NCBI RefSeq assembly: GCF_002266855.1
Contig: NZ_NGJN01000008.1
Coordinates: 91,814 to 155,813, forward strand
Direction of reading: 5' to 3'
Length of the DNA stretch: 64,000 bases
DNA from: Winogradskyella aurantia
Lineage (GTDB): Bacteria; Bacteroidota; Bacteroidia; Flavobacteriales; Flavobacteriaceae
Below the pieces are notes generated by a model. It was not told the DNA's origin. It searched no databases and was given only the letters and a program-made list of their open reading frames with translations. This document shows positions 27,484-35,402 of the stretch, in pieces. The position numbers and the translations under genes are program-made. The stretch's first letter is position 1. Each line of letters opens with the position of its first letter.

Positions 27484-28014
27484 ATGTACGAGAAAAGCTA
27501 TCCAAATAAACGATTCAAACATACGCTGGATTTTCTAAAATCTCATGTTGATCTTTCTGAAACCATTTTAGATTTGGGTGTAGAAAATCCATTTTCAGAG
27601 ATTATGGAATCGGAAGGTTTTACGGTAGAGAATACCAAAGGTGAAGACCTTGATTTAGATACATCAAGTATTGGGAAGTCTTCTGCTAATGTCGTTACAG
27701 CCTTCGAAATATTTGAACATCTATTATCGCCATTTACCGTTTTACAGGCGATACAGGCTAACAAACTTGTTGCCAGCGTACCTCTTAAATTATGGTTTGC
27801 ACCAGCTTATAGAAGCAAAACCGATAAATGGGACAGACACTACCATGAGTTTGAAGATTGGCAATTTGATTGGCTGCTTGACAAAGCAGGATGGTCTATT
27901 AAGGCACGAAAGAAATGGACAAACCCAGTGAATAAAATTGGACTTAGACCATTCTTAAGATTGTTTACCAATCGTTATTATATTGTTTACGCCGAAAGAA
28001 AATCCAATTCCTAA
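27484..28014 (+). CDS. SAM-dependent methyltransferase-like protein (short)
   Basis: A 176-residue class I methyltransferase-like protein. Motif I reads ILDLGVENPFSE (about 29-40), with the usual glycine-rich GxGxG lost. Later elements are present: VVTAFEIFEHLLSP as the post-II helix and KLVASVPLKLWFAP as the motif III strand. HYHEFEDWQFDWLLDKAGW fits the region preceding the last strands. Tightly packed between proC and the glycosyltransferase. Substrate unknown; the altered motif I could weaken SAM binding. Confidence 0.7.
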   Translation: MYEKSYPNKRFKHTLDFLKSHVDLSETILDLGVENPFSEIMESEGFTVENTKGEDLDLDTSSIGKSSANVVTAFEIFEHLLSPFTVLQAIQANKLVASVPLKLWFAPAYRSKTDKWDRHYHEFEDWQFDWLLDKAGWSIKARKKWTNPVNKIGLRPFLRLFTNRYYIVYAERKSNS

Positions 28015-28063
28015 ATTCCAAAATCCCATAGTGTTTCCGTAGCTTTGGGTTTTACGTTTAAAT

Positions 28064-28912
28064 TTGAAATTTTACATTGTCATACCAGCTCATAATGAAG
28101 AGGACTCTATAGCACTGACTCTAGACTCTTTGGTAAAGCAAACATTACAACCAAAACAGGTCGTTGTCGTCAACGATAATTCCAGCGATGCTACTCCGGA
28201 CATTGTAAGGTCATTTTGCGATAAATATTCGTGGTTGTCCCTCGTTAATACGAGCTCATCAGACGAGCATCTTCCGGGATCTAAAATCATTAATGCGTTT
28301 TATAAGGGTTATGATACATTGGACGACAACTATGACGTGATCTGTAAGTTTGATGCAGACCTTATTTTTCCGGAGCACTATTTAGAACAATTAGCAGTTC
28401 ACTTTAAGGCTTCTACCACTGTTGGCATTTCCTCTGGTTTTTGCTATATCAATAAGAACGACCACTGGATACTCGAAGATTTAACCCGAAAAGACCATGT
28501 TAGGGGTGCCTTAAAAGCGTATAGAAAACAATGCTTTCTCGATATAGGTAAACTAAAGCCGAGTATGGGCTGGGATACTGTTGACGAACTATTGGCCAGA
28601 TATCATGGGTGGCAAATAAAAACTGATGAATCCTTACATGTCAAACACTTAAAGCCTACCGGGCAATCTTACAATAAAGCGTCTAAATATCTGCAAGGCG
28701 AATCCATGTATAAAATGCGTTATGGTTTTTTGTTAACCTTATTGTCAGCCTTAAAACTTTCTTATAAAAAAAGAAGTTTCAGTCTGTTTCAAGACTATAT
28801 TTCCGGGTATTTTAAGGCTAAATCAAATAAGGCAGACTATTTAGTCAGCATAGATGAAGGCCAATTCATACGGCAGTTCAGATGGAAAGGAATATTCAAC
28901 ATCCTTGGTTAA
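28064..28912 (+). CDS. Family 2 glycosyltransferase
   Basis: A 282-residue GT-A fold protein: KFYIVIPAHNEEDSIALTLD at the N-terminus, VVVVNDNSSDATPDI, and the metal-binding DxD as KFDADLIFPEHY (about 103-105). No membrane segment is obvious. The start codon is TTG at 28064: an in-frame TAG at 28040 excludes longer forms and no ATG lies near the conserved N-terminus. Its stop overlaps the convergent phosphatase gene by four bases. It may modify a lipid or envelope glycan together with the neighbouring condensing enzyme and methyltransferase (inference). Confidence 0.87.
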   Translation: MKFYIVIPAHNEEDSIALTLDSLVKQTLQPKQVVVVNDNSSDATPDIVRSFCDKYSWLSLVNTSSSDEHLPGSKIINAFYKGYDTLDDNYDVICKFDADLIFPEHYLEQLAVHFKASTTVGISSGFCYINKNDHWILEDLTRKDHVRGALKAYRKQCFLDIGKLKPSMGWDTVDELLARYHGWQIKTDESLHVKHLKPTGQSYNKASKYLQGESMYKMRYGFLLTLLSALKLSYKKRSFSLFQDYISGYFKAKSNKADYLVSIDEGQFIRQFRWKGIFNILG

Positions 28913-30576
28913 TCCAATACTATTCCCAATGGCTGCCCAATAGCGCCGTTAGGAAAACTAATACCTAATAAAGCTGATATGGTAGGTGCAATATCAGTAA
29001 TTTCAGTTTTCCGTAACGTTTCTCCCTGCTTAATACCTTTTCCAAAAAATAATAACGGTACATGTGTATCATAGTTTGAACCACTACCATGTGTTGACCC
29101 TGTTCTACTATAGGCTATATGGGCCACATCATTAACAATAATGACATCTCCGGAACGTTTCTGGTTAAATCCGCTCTGTAATAAAGCCTCTATACCAGTC
29201 GTAAAATTGGTACTGTTCATTGCAGTGGCCGTATAGACCTTAGCTATATTGGGATATGAAATTTGCTCATCAACAATAGCTTGTTCTACCTCGTGCAAGT
29301 TTAGACCAAGTTCTTTTAATTTTACCTTATTCAAAAACACTTGATCGTTACTAACATTTTCTACAATCTCCGTAGTCCCATAACTTTCCGTTAGAAAGGA
29401 TTGAAACTTTTGCTTTCTAGTATTGTAGTCCAAATAACCTGCTGGAATTTTTACCGAACTTAAATAGGAAGGTACATTAACTGCACCATGGTCTGCCGTT
29501 AAAAAAACAGTATATTCATCCTTACCAACGCTTTTATCGAGAAACAGAAAAAACCGCTCAAGATCTTTATCTAGCCTAATATAGGTGTCTTCAACCTCTT
29601 TAGAATTCACTCCAAAATTATGACCCACATAATCCGTTGAAGAAAAACTGAGCGCAAGTACATCGGTTTCGTTATCTTGTCCTAGGACTTCTCCTTTAAC
29701 CGCAGCTATCGCAAAATCTACAGTTAAACTATTTCCATAAGCAGTAGCCTTTAAAATATCAAAATCACCATTTTCAGATTTCAAAGCTTCTAAATCGTAT
29801 GGAAATGTTGCAGTTTCTTTTCCTTTAAAACCACGTTCAAAATCATTTAAGTCATTGCCACTCTCAGTATAAGATTGTATGGGTTTATAGGTATCCCAAA
29901 CTTTAAAATAAGACTCTGCTGCATCAGACGTATTAAAATCTTTAACCCATTGTGGTAAATCATTTTTATAAAATGTACTGCTGATCCAAACACCTTCATC
30001 CTTTCCGTGAAACCAATAGGCTGCGTTTGCGGTATGACCCGCAGGTAGAATTGCCCCTCTATCCTTTATGGCAATACCTATAGTCTTTCCTCTCATTTGA
30101 GTGAACAATCTATTCTCATCAGCAAAACTCGTTGTTAGCATCCTATGTGGCGACATTTGTCCCACAGAACTCGATGTACCTACTGACTGTACTGAATTAT
30201 CTTCCGCGCAATACACTGTTTGTTTAACTTCTTTATCGTACCAATTGTTTGAGATAATACCGTGATATTTGGGTGTAGTTCCAGTATAAACCGAAGCATG
30301 ACCAGGACCGGTATAGGTTGGCACATAATTGAAGTGATTGTTTTTACAATTAAATCCCTCATTAATCATACGCTTAAATCCGCCATCACCAAATTTGGTA
30401 TAGAAACGTGTTAAATAATCATACCGCATTTGGTCTACAACGATACCCACAACCAATTTGGGTTTAAATACTTGCTTATCCTTAGCCTCAGATTTATAGG
30501 TGTTTTCAGCATTATTTTGTGAAAAGGACACCAAAATCACAAAAAAACAGGTAACTGTTAAAAACGATTTTTTCAT
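28909..30576 (-). CDS. PafA-type alkaline phosphatase, exported
   Basis: A 555-residue alkaline-phosphatase-superfamily enzyme with a signal peptide (MKKSFLTVTCFFVILVSFSQ). Metal and catalytic residues of the Elizabethkingia PafA type are visible: VVDQMRYDYL (Asp ligand), the Thr nucleophile in PTYTGPGHAS (about 88), Asn in IISNNWYD (about 110), the Lys/Arg pair in IKDRGA (about 172), TADHGAVNVP and GSTHGSGSNYDTHVP (metal ligands). The combination predicts a phosphate monoesterase rather than a diesterase. Probably periplasmic. Single gene with a candidate -7 box at 30602-30609. Confidence 0.92.
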   Translation of the reverse strand: MKKSFLTVTCFFVILVSFSQNNAENTYKSEAKDKQVFKPKLVVGIVVDQMRYDYLTRFYTKFGDGGFKRMINEGFNCKNNHFNYVPTYTGPGHASVYTGTTPKYHGIISNNWYDKEVKQTVYCAEDNSVQSVGTSSSVGQMSPHRMLTTSFADENRLFTQMRGKTIGIAIKDRGAILPAGHTANAAYWFHGKDEGVWISSTFYKNDLPQWVKDFNTSDAAESYFKVWDTYKPIQSYTESGNDLNDFERGFKGKETATFPYDLEALKSENGDFDILKATAYGNSLTVDFAIAAVKGEVLGQDNETDVLALSFSSTDYVGHNFGVNSKEVEDTYIRLDKDLERFFLFLDKSVGKDEYTVFLTADHGAVNVPSYLSSVKIPAGYLDYNTRKQKFQSFLTESYGTTEIVENVSNDQVFLNKVKLKELGLNLHEVEQAIVDEQISYPNIAKVYTATAMNSTNFTTGIEALLQSGFNQKRSGDVIIVNDVAHIAYSRTGSTHGSGSNYDTHVPLLFFGKGIKQGETLRKTEITDIAPTISALLGISFPNGAIGQPLGIVLD

Positions 30577-30601
30577 TCCAATCTTGAATTTTAATCTTCT
30601 T

Positions 30602-30609
30602 CAAAAATA
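30602..30609 (-). promoter_or_regulatory. Candidate -7 element of the PafA-type phosphatase gene
   Basis: TATTTTTG on the minus strand matches TAnnTTTG, 25 bases ahead of the ATG at 30576. No -33 element at standard spacing. Confidence 0.45.
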
Positions 30610-30688
30610 AGACTTTTGGGATATCTTAAATTAAATTAATATTAATAAACTCATCATTTTTCATACTTTAGCAGTATTAAAGTCTTCT

Positions 30689-31426
30689 ATGAAATACCTT
30701 CATAATATTGGCACTTATTTTATTATGATTAAGAATATGTTTCGCAAACCTACCAAATGGTCTGTGATGAAAATCTTAATTTTAAAGGATATCGATGATC
30801 TCATCATTGGGTCATTAGGTATTGTAGCCTTTATTTCCTTTTTTGTTGGAGGGGTTGTCGCCATTCAAACGTCTTTGAATATTAGTAACCCTCTAATCCC
30901 GAAATATCTAGTAGGATTTGCAACTCGGCAATCTATTATTTTAGAGTTTGCACCCACATTTATCTCCATTATTATGGCTGGTAAGGTTGGGTCTTTCATA
31001 ACCTCAAGTATTGGTACCATGCGGGTTACAGAGCAGATAGATGCTTTGGAAGTTATGGGAATAAATGCGATTAACTATTTGGTGTTTCCCAAGTTTATAG
31101 CATTGACTCTCTATCCTTTTATTATATCCATAGCCATGTTTTTGGGAATTTTAGGCGGTTTAGCAGCTTGTGTCTACGGTGGTTATGGCACTTATGAAGA
31201 TTATATTGAGGGTGTTCAAGTAGATTTTATACCATTTCATATGGCCTATGCTTTTATAAAAACGATGGCATTTGCTTTTCTTTTGGCTACCATTCCATCC
31301 TATTATGGATACTTTATGAAAGGAGGCGCACTCGAAGTTGGGAAGGCTAGTACAACATCATTTGTATGGACTAGTGTCATTATAATTTTGGTAAATTACT
31401 TATTAACGAGTTTATTGTTAGGCTAA
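30689..31426 (+). CDS. MlaE-family ABC transporter permease
   Basis: A 245-residue inner-membrane protein with about five hydrophobic segments and MlaE/Ttg2B features: VVAIQTSLNISNPLIPKYL, LEFAPTFISIIMAGKVGS (about 93), SSIGTMRVTEQIDALEVMGI (about 113) and the C-terminal TTSFVWTSVIIILVNYLLT. The family moves phospholipids between membranes in the Mla pathway. The ATPase gene overlaps by one base (TAATG). No MCE (MlaD) gene is adjacent here. Confidence 0.93.
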   Translation: MKYLHNIGTYFIMIKNMFRKPTKWSVMKILILKDIDDLIIGSLGIVAFISFFVGGVVAIQTSLNISNPLIPKYLVGFATRQSIILEFAPTFISIIMAGKVGSFITSSIGTMRVTEQIDALEVMGINAINYLVFPKFIALTLYPFIISIAMFLGILGGLAACVYGGYGTYEDYIEGVQVDFIPFHMAYAFIKTMAFAFLLATIPSYYGYFMKGGALEVGKASTTSFVWTSVIIILVNYLLTSLLLG

Positions 31427-32193
31427 TGATAGAGGTGAAAGACTTACACAAATCATTTGGTGATGCTCATATTCTAAAAGGCATTAGCACCTCTTTTGAT
31501 ACGGGAAAAACGAACCTAATTATAGGTCAAAGTGGCTCTGGTAAAACGGTATTTTTAAAATGTCTGTTAGGCCTTTACGATTTTGAGCAAGGTGAAATCA
31601 CCTATGATGGGAAAGTTTTGAGTAAAATGAGCGTGGATGAAAAGCGCTTATTGAGGGCTGAAATAGGAATGGTTTTTCAAGGTAGTGCTTTATTCGATTC
31701 TATGACCATAGCGGAGAATATTATGTTCCCTTTGCAAATGTTCACTAAACAAAGTAAAAGTGAGATGGAAGACCGGGTAAATATTGTTTTGAACCGTGTT
31801 AACCTAACGGATGCCCATAATAAAATGCCAAGTGAAGCTTCTGGAGGTATGCAAAAGCGCGTTGCTATTGCACGAGCCATAGTGAATAATCCAAGGTACT
31901 TATTCTGTGATGAGCCAAACTCAGGTTTAGATCCCAAAACAGCTATTGTCATTGATAACCTCATCCGAGAAATTACAGAAGAATTTCAAATTACTACGGT
32001 CATAAATTCCCACGACATGAACTCGGTCATGGAAATTGGTGAAAAAATTGTGTTCCTGAAAGACGGCTTTAAAGAATGGGAAGGTTCAAAGGATACAATT
32101 TTTAAGACAGACAACGAAGCGGTGACCAATTTTGTGTACTCTTCAGAATTATTTAAAAAGGTCCGACGTATGTATATTGAGGAAAATGAATAA
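31426..32193 (+). CDS. MlaF-family ABC transporter ATP-binding protein
   Basis: A 255-residue ATPase with every canonical motif: Walker A GQSGSGKT (about 34-41), Q-loop GMVFQGSALFDSMTI, signature SEASGGMQKRVAIARAI (about 140), Walker B YLFCDEPNSGLDP and H-loop INSHDMN. It powers the permease encoded immediately upstream. SGGM in place of SGGQ is common in this family. The intact motifs contrast with the degenerate ATPase at 786-2447. Confidence 0.95.
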   Translation: MIEVKDLHKSFGDAHILKGISTSFDTGKTNLIIGQSGSGKTVFLKCLLGLYDFEQGEITYDGKVLSKMSVDEKRLLRAEIGMVFQGSALFDSMTIAENIMFPLQMFTKQSKSEMEDRVNIVLNRVNLTDAHNKMPSEASGGMQKRVAIARAIVNNPRYLFCDEPNSGLDPKTAIVIDNLIREITEEFQITTVINSHDMNSVMEIGEKIVFLKDGFKEWEGSKDTIFKTDNEAVTNFVYSSELFKKVRRMYIEENE

Positions 32194-32207
32194 ATTTCAA
32201 TAGCCTT

Positions 32208-33686
32208 TTACTTTTGTTTAACGACTAATTTATTCCGATTCAATTTCACCTTGAGCCATTCTTCTAATTTTTTTGAATCTTTCGCAATAGATGCTGGTGT
32301 TGACAAGGAATCTATCCATTTAATCGTGAAAACCGCCGTGGTATCAATCTTACTAAAGTTAGAGGTTATTTCTTGAGCAAAAGTTATACTTTCAAGATTT
32401 TCATAATTGATTTTAGCTTCTTCAATAATATTTTTAAACGGAATTTGGTTACGCTCTAACCCAGACAATGTCCTCAATTTATTTTCAAGGTAGGTTATCT
32501 TTTGCCCTTGGGATAACAAATCTAAGGAATCACGGGTTCGCAGTTCTTCCATATATTCCAAATTATTTATCGCACGGTTTCGTATCTGATTTATCGATAG
32601 TTTTGTGCCTCTTAAGGCGGCATAAGCGGGATCATTAAACCTAGCTTCAAGCAACTTACGAGTATCTTCTGAAATCTCATCAGTTCCAAAGGGAATTAAT
32701 TCTATTATAGAATTACCTTCTGGATCATAAATAGGATTCGCATTCTTTTTTATATAATTTTTATTTGGTAAGGTTTCTAATTCAGTATTTATAAAATCCC
32801 TTGCCGCAATTTCAAATCGACTCTTTTTTAATACATCAACAAATGTGAATACGGCTGGCACCATAACGATAATGGCTAATAGGGACGCTATTCTTGCTAT
32901 ACGCTTGCGCTTTTTAGAGTTTGCGTATTTAAGCATAGGAAAGCGCAAGACTTTTATAACCAAAAACGTTGCCAATGCAATAAATATGGCATTAATAGTG
33001 AAGAGGTACATAGCACCACCAAAGTAACTCCAATTGGCTTTGGCCAGACCATAGCCCGCTGTACAAAGCGGCGGCATTAAAGCCGTTGCAATGGCCACAC
33101 CAAAAATTACTGACGCAATAGTACCTTTCTTTGTACGTGCAATAATCAATGCAGACCCACCAAAAAAAGCTATTAACACGTCTCTGATATCGGGTTTAAC
33201 CCGCCCAAGTAGTTCTGAGGTATCCTCGCTCAATGGAAAAAACCAGAAGAACAAAAAGGCAGTCAGTAAACTCAACACAATCATTGTTGCCAAATTGATA
33301 AGTGATTTTCTTAACGTATCTATATCATTGATAGCAATGGACATTCCAATACCCAATATGGGTCCCATTAAAGGCGAGATCAACATGGCTCCAATAACCA
33401 CCGCTGTACTATTGGCATTAAGACCTATGGATGCTACAAAAATTGAACACACCAAAATCCACGCTGTAGCCCCTTTGAATGAGATGTCACCTTGTATGGC
33501 TTTAATTGTTTCGTCCCTGTCCGTGTCTTCCCTAAAATCCAAGAGTTCCGTCAAAAAGGTTTTTATACTGGTAAATAACCCTTTGGCATCCTTTCTAACA
33601 GCTTCTTTTTTTTCTTCTACAGCTTTATCCTTATCGATGTTTTTTTGTTCATCTTCGGAAAAATTGAACTTACTTTCTTCGCTCAT
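32208..33686 (-). CDS. DUF389-domain membrane protein
   Basis: A 492-residue protein. About six membrane segments lie at 70-275, with the DUF389 signatures NSTAVVIGAMLISPLMGPIL (about 91) and ALMPPLCTAGYGLA (about 200). An acidic cytoplasmic N-terminus precedes them, and a 210-residue soluble helical C-terminal region follows. Function of the family is not established. It is the last gene of a probable minus-strand unit, two bases after the mannose-1-phosphate guanylyltransferase stop. Confidence 0.9.
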   Translation of the reverse strand: MSEESKFNFSEDEQKNIDKDKAVEEKKEAVRKDAKGLFTSIKTFLTELLDFREDTDRDETIKAIQGDISFKGATAWILVCSIFVASIGLNANSTAVVIGAMLISPLMGPILGIGMSIAINDIDTLRKSLINLATMIVLSLLTAFLFFWFFPLSEDTSELLGRVKPDIRDVLIAFFGGSALIIARTKKGTIASVIFGVAIATALMPPLCTAGYGLAKANWSYFGGAMYLFTINAIFIALATFLVIKVLRFPMLKYANSKKRKRIARIASLLAIIVMVPAVFTFVDVLKKSRFEIAARDFINTELETLPNKNYIKKNANPIYDPEGNSIIELIPFGTDEISEDTRKLLEARFNDPAYAALRGTKLSINQIRNRAINNLEYMEELRTRDSLDLLSQGQKITYLENKLRTLSGLERNQIPFKNIIEEAKINYENLESITFAQEITSNFSKIDTTAVFTIKWIDSLSTPASIAKDSKKLEEWLKVKLNRNKLVVKQK

Positions 33687-33688
33687 CT

Positions 33689-34771
33689 TTAACCATATTT
33701 TTCTCCAAATTTGGCCTTAACATTTTGGAGTACATTTTTAATATCTTGTTCCTTTGCCTTAGGAAAGATAAGTAACACTTCTTCTTTATCTACAACAATA
33801 TAATCCTTAATACCGTCAATAACAACGATTTTATCCTTATTTGATCGTATCATATTACCTGAAGCATCTTCCAACAAAACCTTAGAATTAACGATGGCAT
33901 TGGCATTGTTATCTTTATCTAACTTATCGTATAAGCTTCCCCAAGTCCCTAGGTCATTCCAGTCAAAATCAGCAGGAATAACATAAACGTTTGAACTTTT
34001 TTCCATAATAGCATAATCCACAGAAATATTCTCTGCCTTTGGATAGTTCTCTTGTATAAACTTATCTTCTGAATCTGAATTATACGAGTCATAACCACTT
34101 TTGAAGAGTTGATACAATCCTGGTTGATTGGTCTTAAAGGCTTTAAGCACAGATTTAACGCTCCACATAAAAATTCCTGCATTCCAAAGAAAATTACCCT
34201 GATCTAAAAAGGTCTTTGCGGTTTCATAATCTGGTTTTTCCCTGAATTGCTCAACAGTCTTAATCTGGCTTGTTGAGGATTTATCGTACTCAATATAGCC
34301 ATAACCAGTATTCGGGAAACTGGGTACAATACCTAAGGTCACTAGTGCATCATTCGCCGAACAATAGTCAAATGCTGTTTGAATATTATTAGAAAAAGCT
34401 TGCTCATCTTCAATCCAATGGTCGCTTGGAGCGACTATCATAAGGGCATTTTCATTTTCCTTATGAATTTTTAGTGCTGCATATAAAATACAAGGGGCTG
34501 TATTTCTCATCGCAGGCTCCAAAACAACTTGTCTTTTGGTAACTGTTGGTAATTGTTCATGGACCAAATCATTGTAACGCTCGTTAGTAAGAATAAATAT
34601 ATTCTCTTCTGGAATAAGCTTTGAAAGTCTATTGAATGTCTTTTGAATCAGGGTTTCACCAGTACCAAGCATATCGTGAAATTGCTTAGGGAAATTCTGG
34701 GTGCTTATTGGCCAAAATCTTGAACCGACACCTCCTGCCATAAGAATGGCGTAGTAATCTTTATTTTTCAT
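33689..34771 (-). CDS. manC: Mannose-1-phosphate guanylyltransferase
   Basis: A 360-residue nucleotidyltransferase that makes GDP-mannose from mannose-1-phosphate and GTP, for glycan synthesis. Signature MAGGVGSRFWPISTQNFPKQ (about 13-32) with activator and GTP-binding residues; VAPSDHWI (about 112); GYGYIEYD and VEQFREKPDYETA (about 180). No fused phosphomannose isomerase domain, so it is the short form. Overlaps the SprT-like gene by four bases (ATGA), indicating translational coupling. Confidence 0.95.
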   Translation of the reverse strand: MKNKDYYAILMAGGVGSRFWPISTQNFPKQFHDMLGTGETLIQKTFNRLSKLIPEENIFILTNERYNDLVHEQLPTVTKRQVVLEPAMRNTAPCILYAALKIHKENENALMIVAPSDHWIEDEQAFSNNIQTAFDYCSANDALVTLGIVPSFPNTGYGYIEYDKSSTSQIKTVEQFREKPDYETAKTFLDQGNFLWNAGIFMWSVKSVLKAFKTNQPGLYQLFKSGYDSYNSDSEDKFIQENYPKAENISVDYAIMEKSSNVYVIPADFDWNDLGTWGSLYDKLDKDNNANAIVNSKVLLEDASGNMIRSNKDKIVVIDGIKDYIVVDKEEVLLIFPKAKEQDIKNVLQNVKAKFGEKYG

Positions 34772-35367
34772 TCGTCTATGAGTTCTACTTCAGCGTTTGG
34801 ATTAAACAAATATAATCTACCTGAATTAAGTTCCATACACTCAATGCGTTTTCTTCGTTTAATACCTTTTTTGAAAATTCTCCCATTGTATAATTTAAAC
34901 GAAGCACCTAATGGCAGTTCAAACACATAGGTTTTATCCTGATTCTTATCAAATTGTTTTAAAGCCAATGCTAAATGTATGTCTGTATCACTCGACGCTT
35001 TTGGGTTTTTAAAATGGTTCGCTAATAATGGCAAAATACTCGAGGGAAAAACATCTGGTCGTAAAAAGGGCAATATTAAATGCTGAAACGTAGATTTCCA
35101 TTCAGCACCATGTGGCTTAATTGTATAGCCGTATTTTTTATAGGCTTCAAAATGTGCAATCTCATGCAGCAGTGTTACTAGAAATCGGTAGCTATTTAAA
35201 TTAGCATTTACTGTAATTTGGTGTTTTCCATTTGGTAGTGACTTGTAGTCTCCATGCTTGGTTTTACGTTCTTTTTTGATTTTCACAACCAAGTTGTCCT
35301 GAGTCATAAGAGCTTTAATTTGAGGTTGTGCGGCGAGCGGAATATATTCAAAAAGACTTATTTTCAT
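34768..35367 (-). CDS. SprT-like zinc metalloprotease-domain protein
   Basis: A 199-residue protein with the SprT/Spartan-like zinc motif HEIAHFEAYKKYG (about 67) and a following HGAEWKSTF (His about 84). KIKKERKTKHGDYKSLPNGK precedes it, as expected. The basic C-terminal part (KKGIKRRKRIECMELNSGRL) may bind nucleic acid. SprT relatives act on DNA-protein crosslinks in eukaryotes; the bacterial role is unclear. Co-transcribed with manC by overlap. Confidence 0.87.
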   Translation of the reverse strand: MKISLFEYIPLAAQPQIKALMTQDNLVVKIKKERKTKHGDYKSLPNGKHQITVNANLNSYRFLVTLLHEIAHFEAYKKYGYTIKPHGAEWKSTFQHLILPFLRPDVFPSSILPLLANHFKNPKASSDTDIHLALALKQFDKNQDKTYVFELPLGASFKLYNGRIFKKGIKRRKRIECMELNSGRLYLFNPNAEVELIDE

Positions 35368-35402
35368 ATGAGCTATACCAAAAAAATAGATTTAAAGTTT
35401 GA

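Noticed and set aside
33091..33720. 209-codon open frame on the plus strand opposite DUF389
   Set aside because: Antisense shadow of a well-supported membrane-protein gene; composition is low-complexity Ile/Ala/Ser and no family is recognisable.
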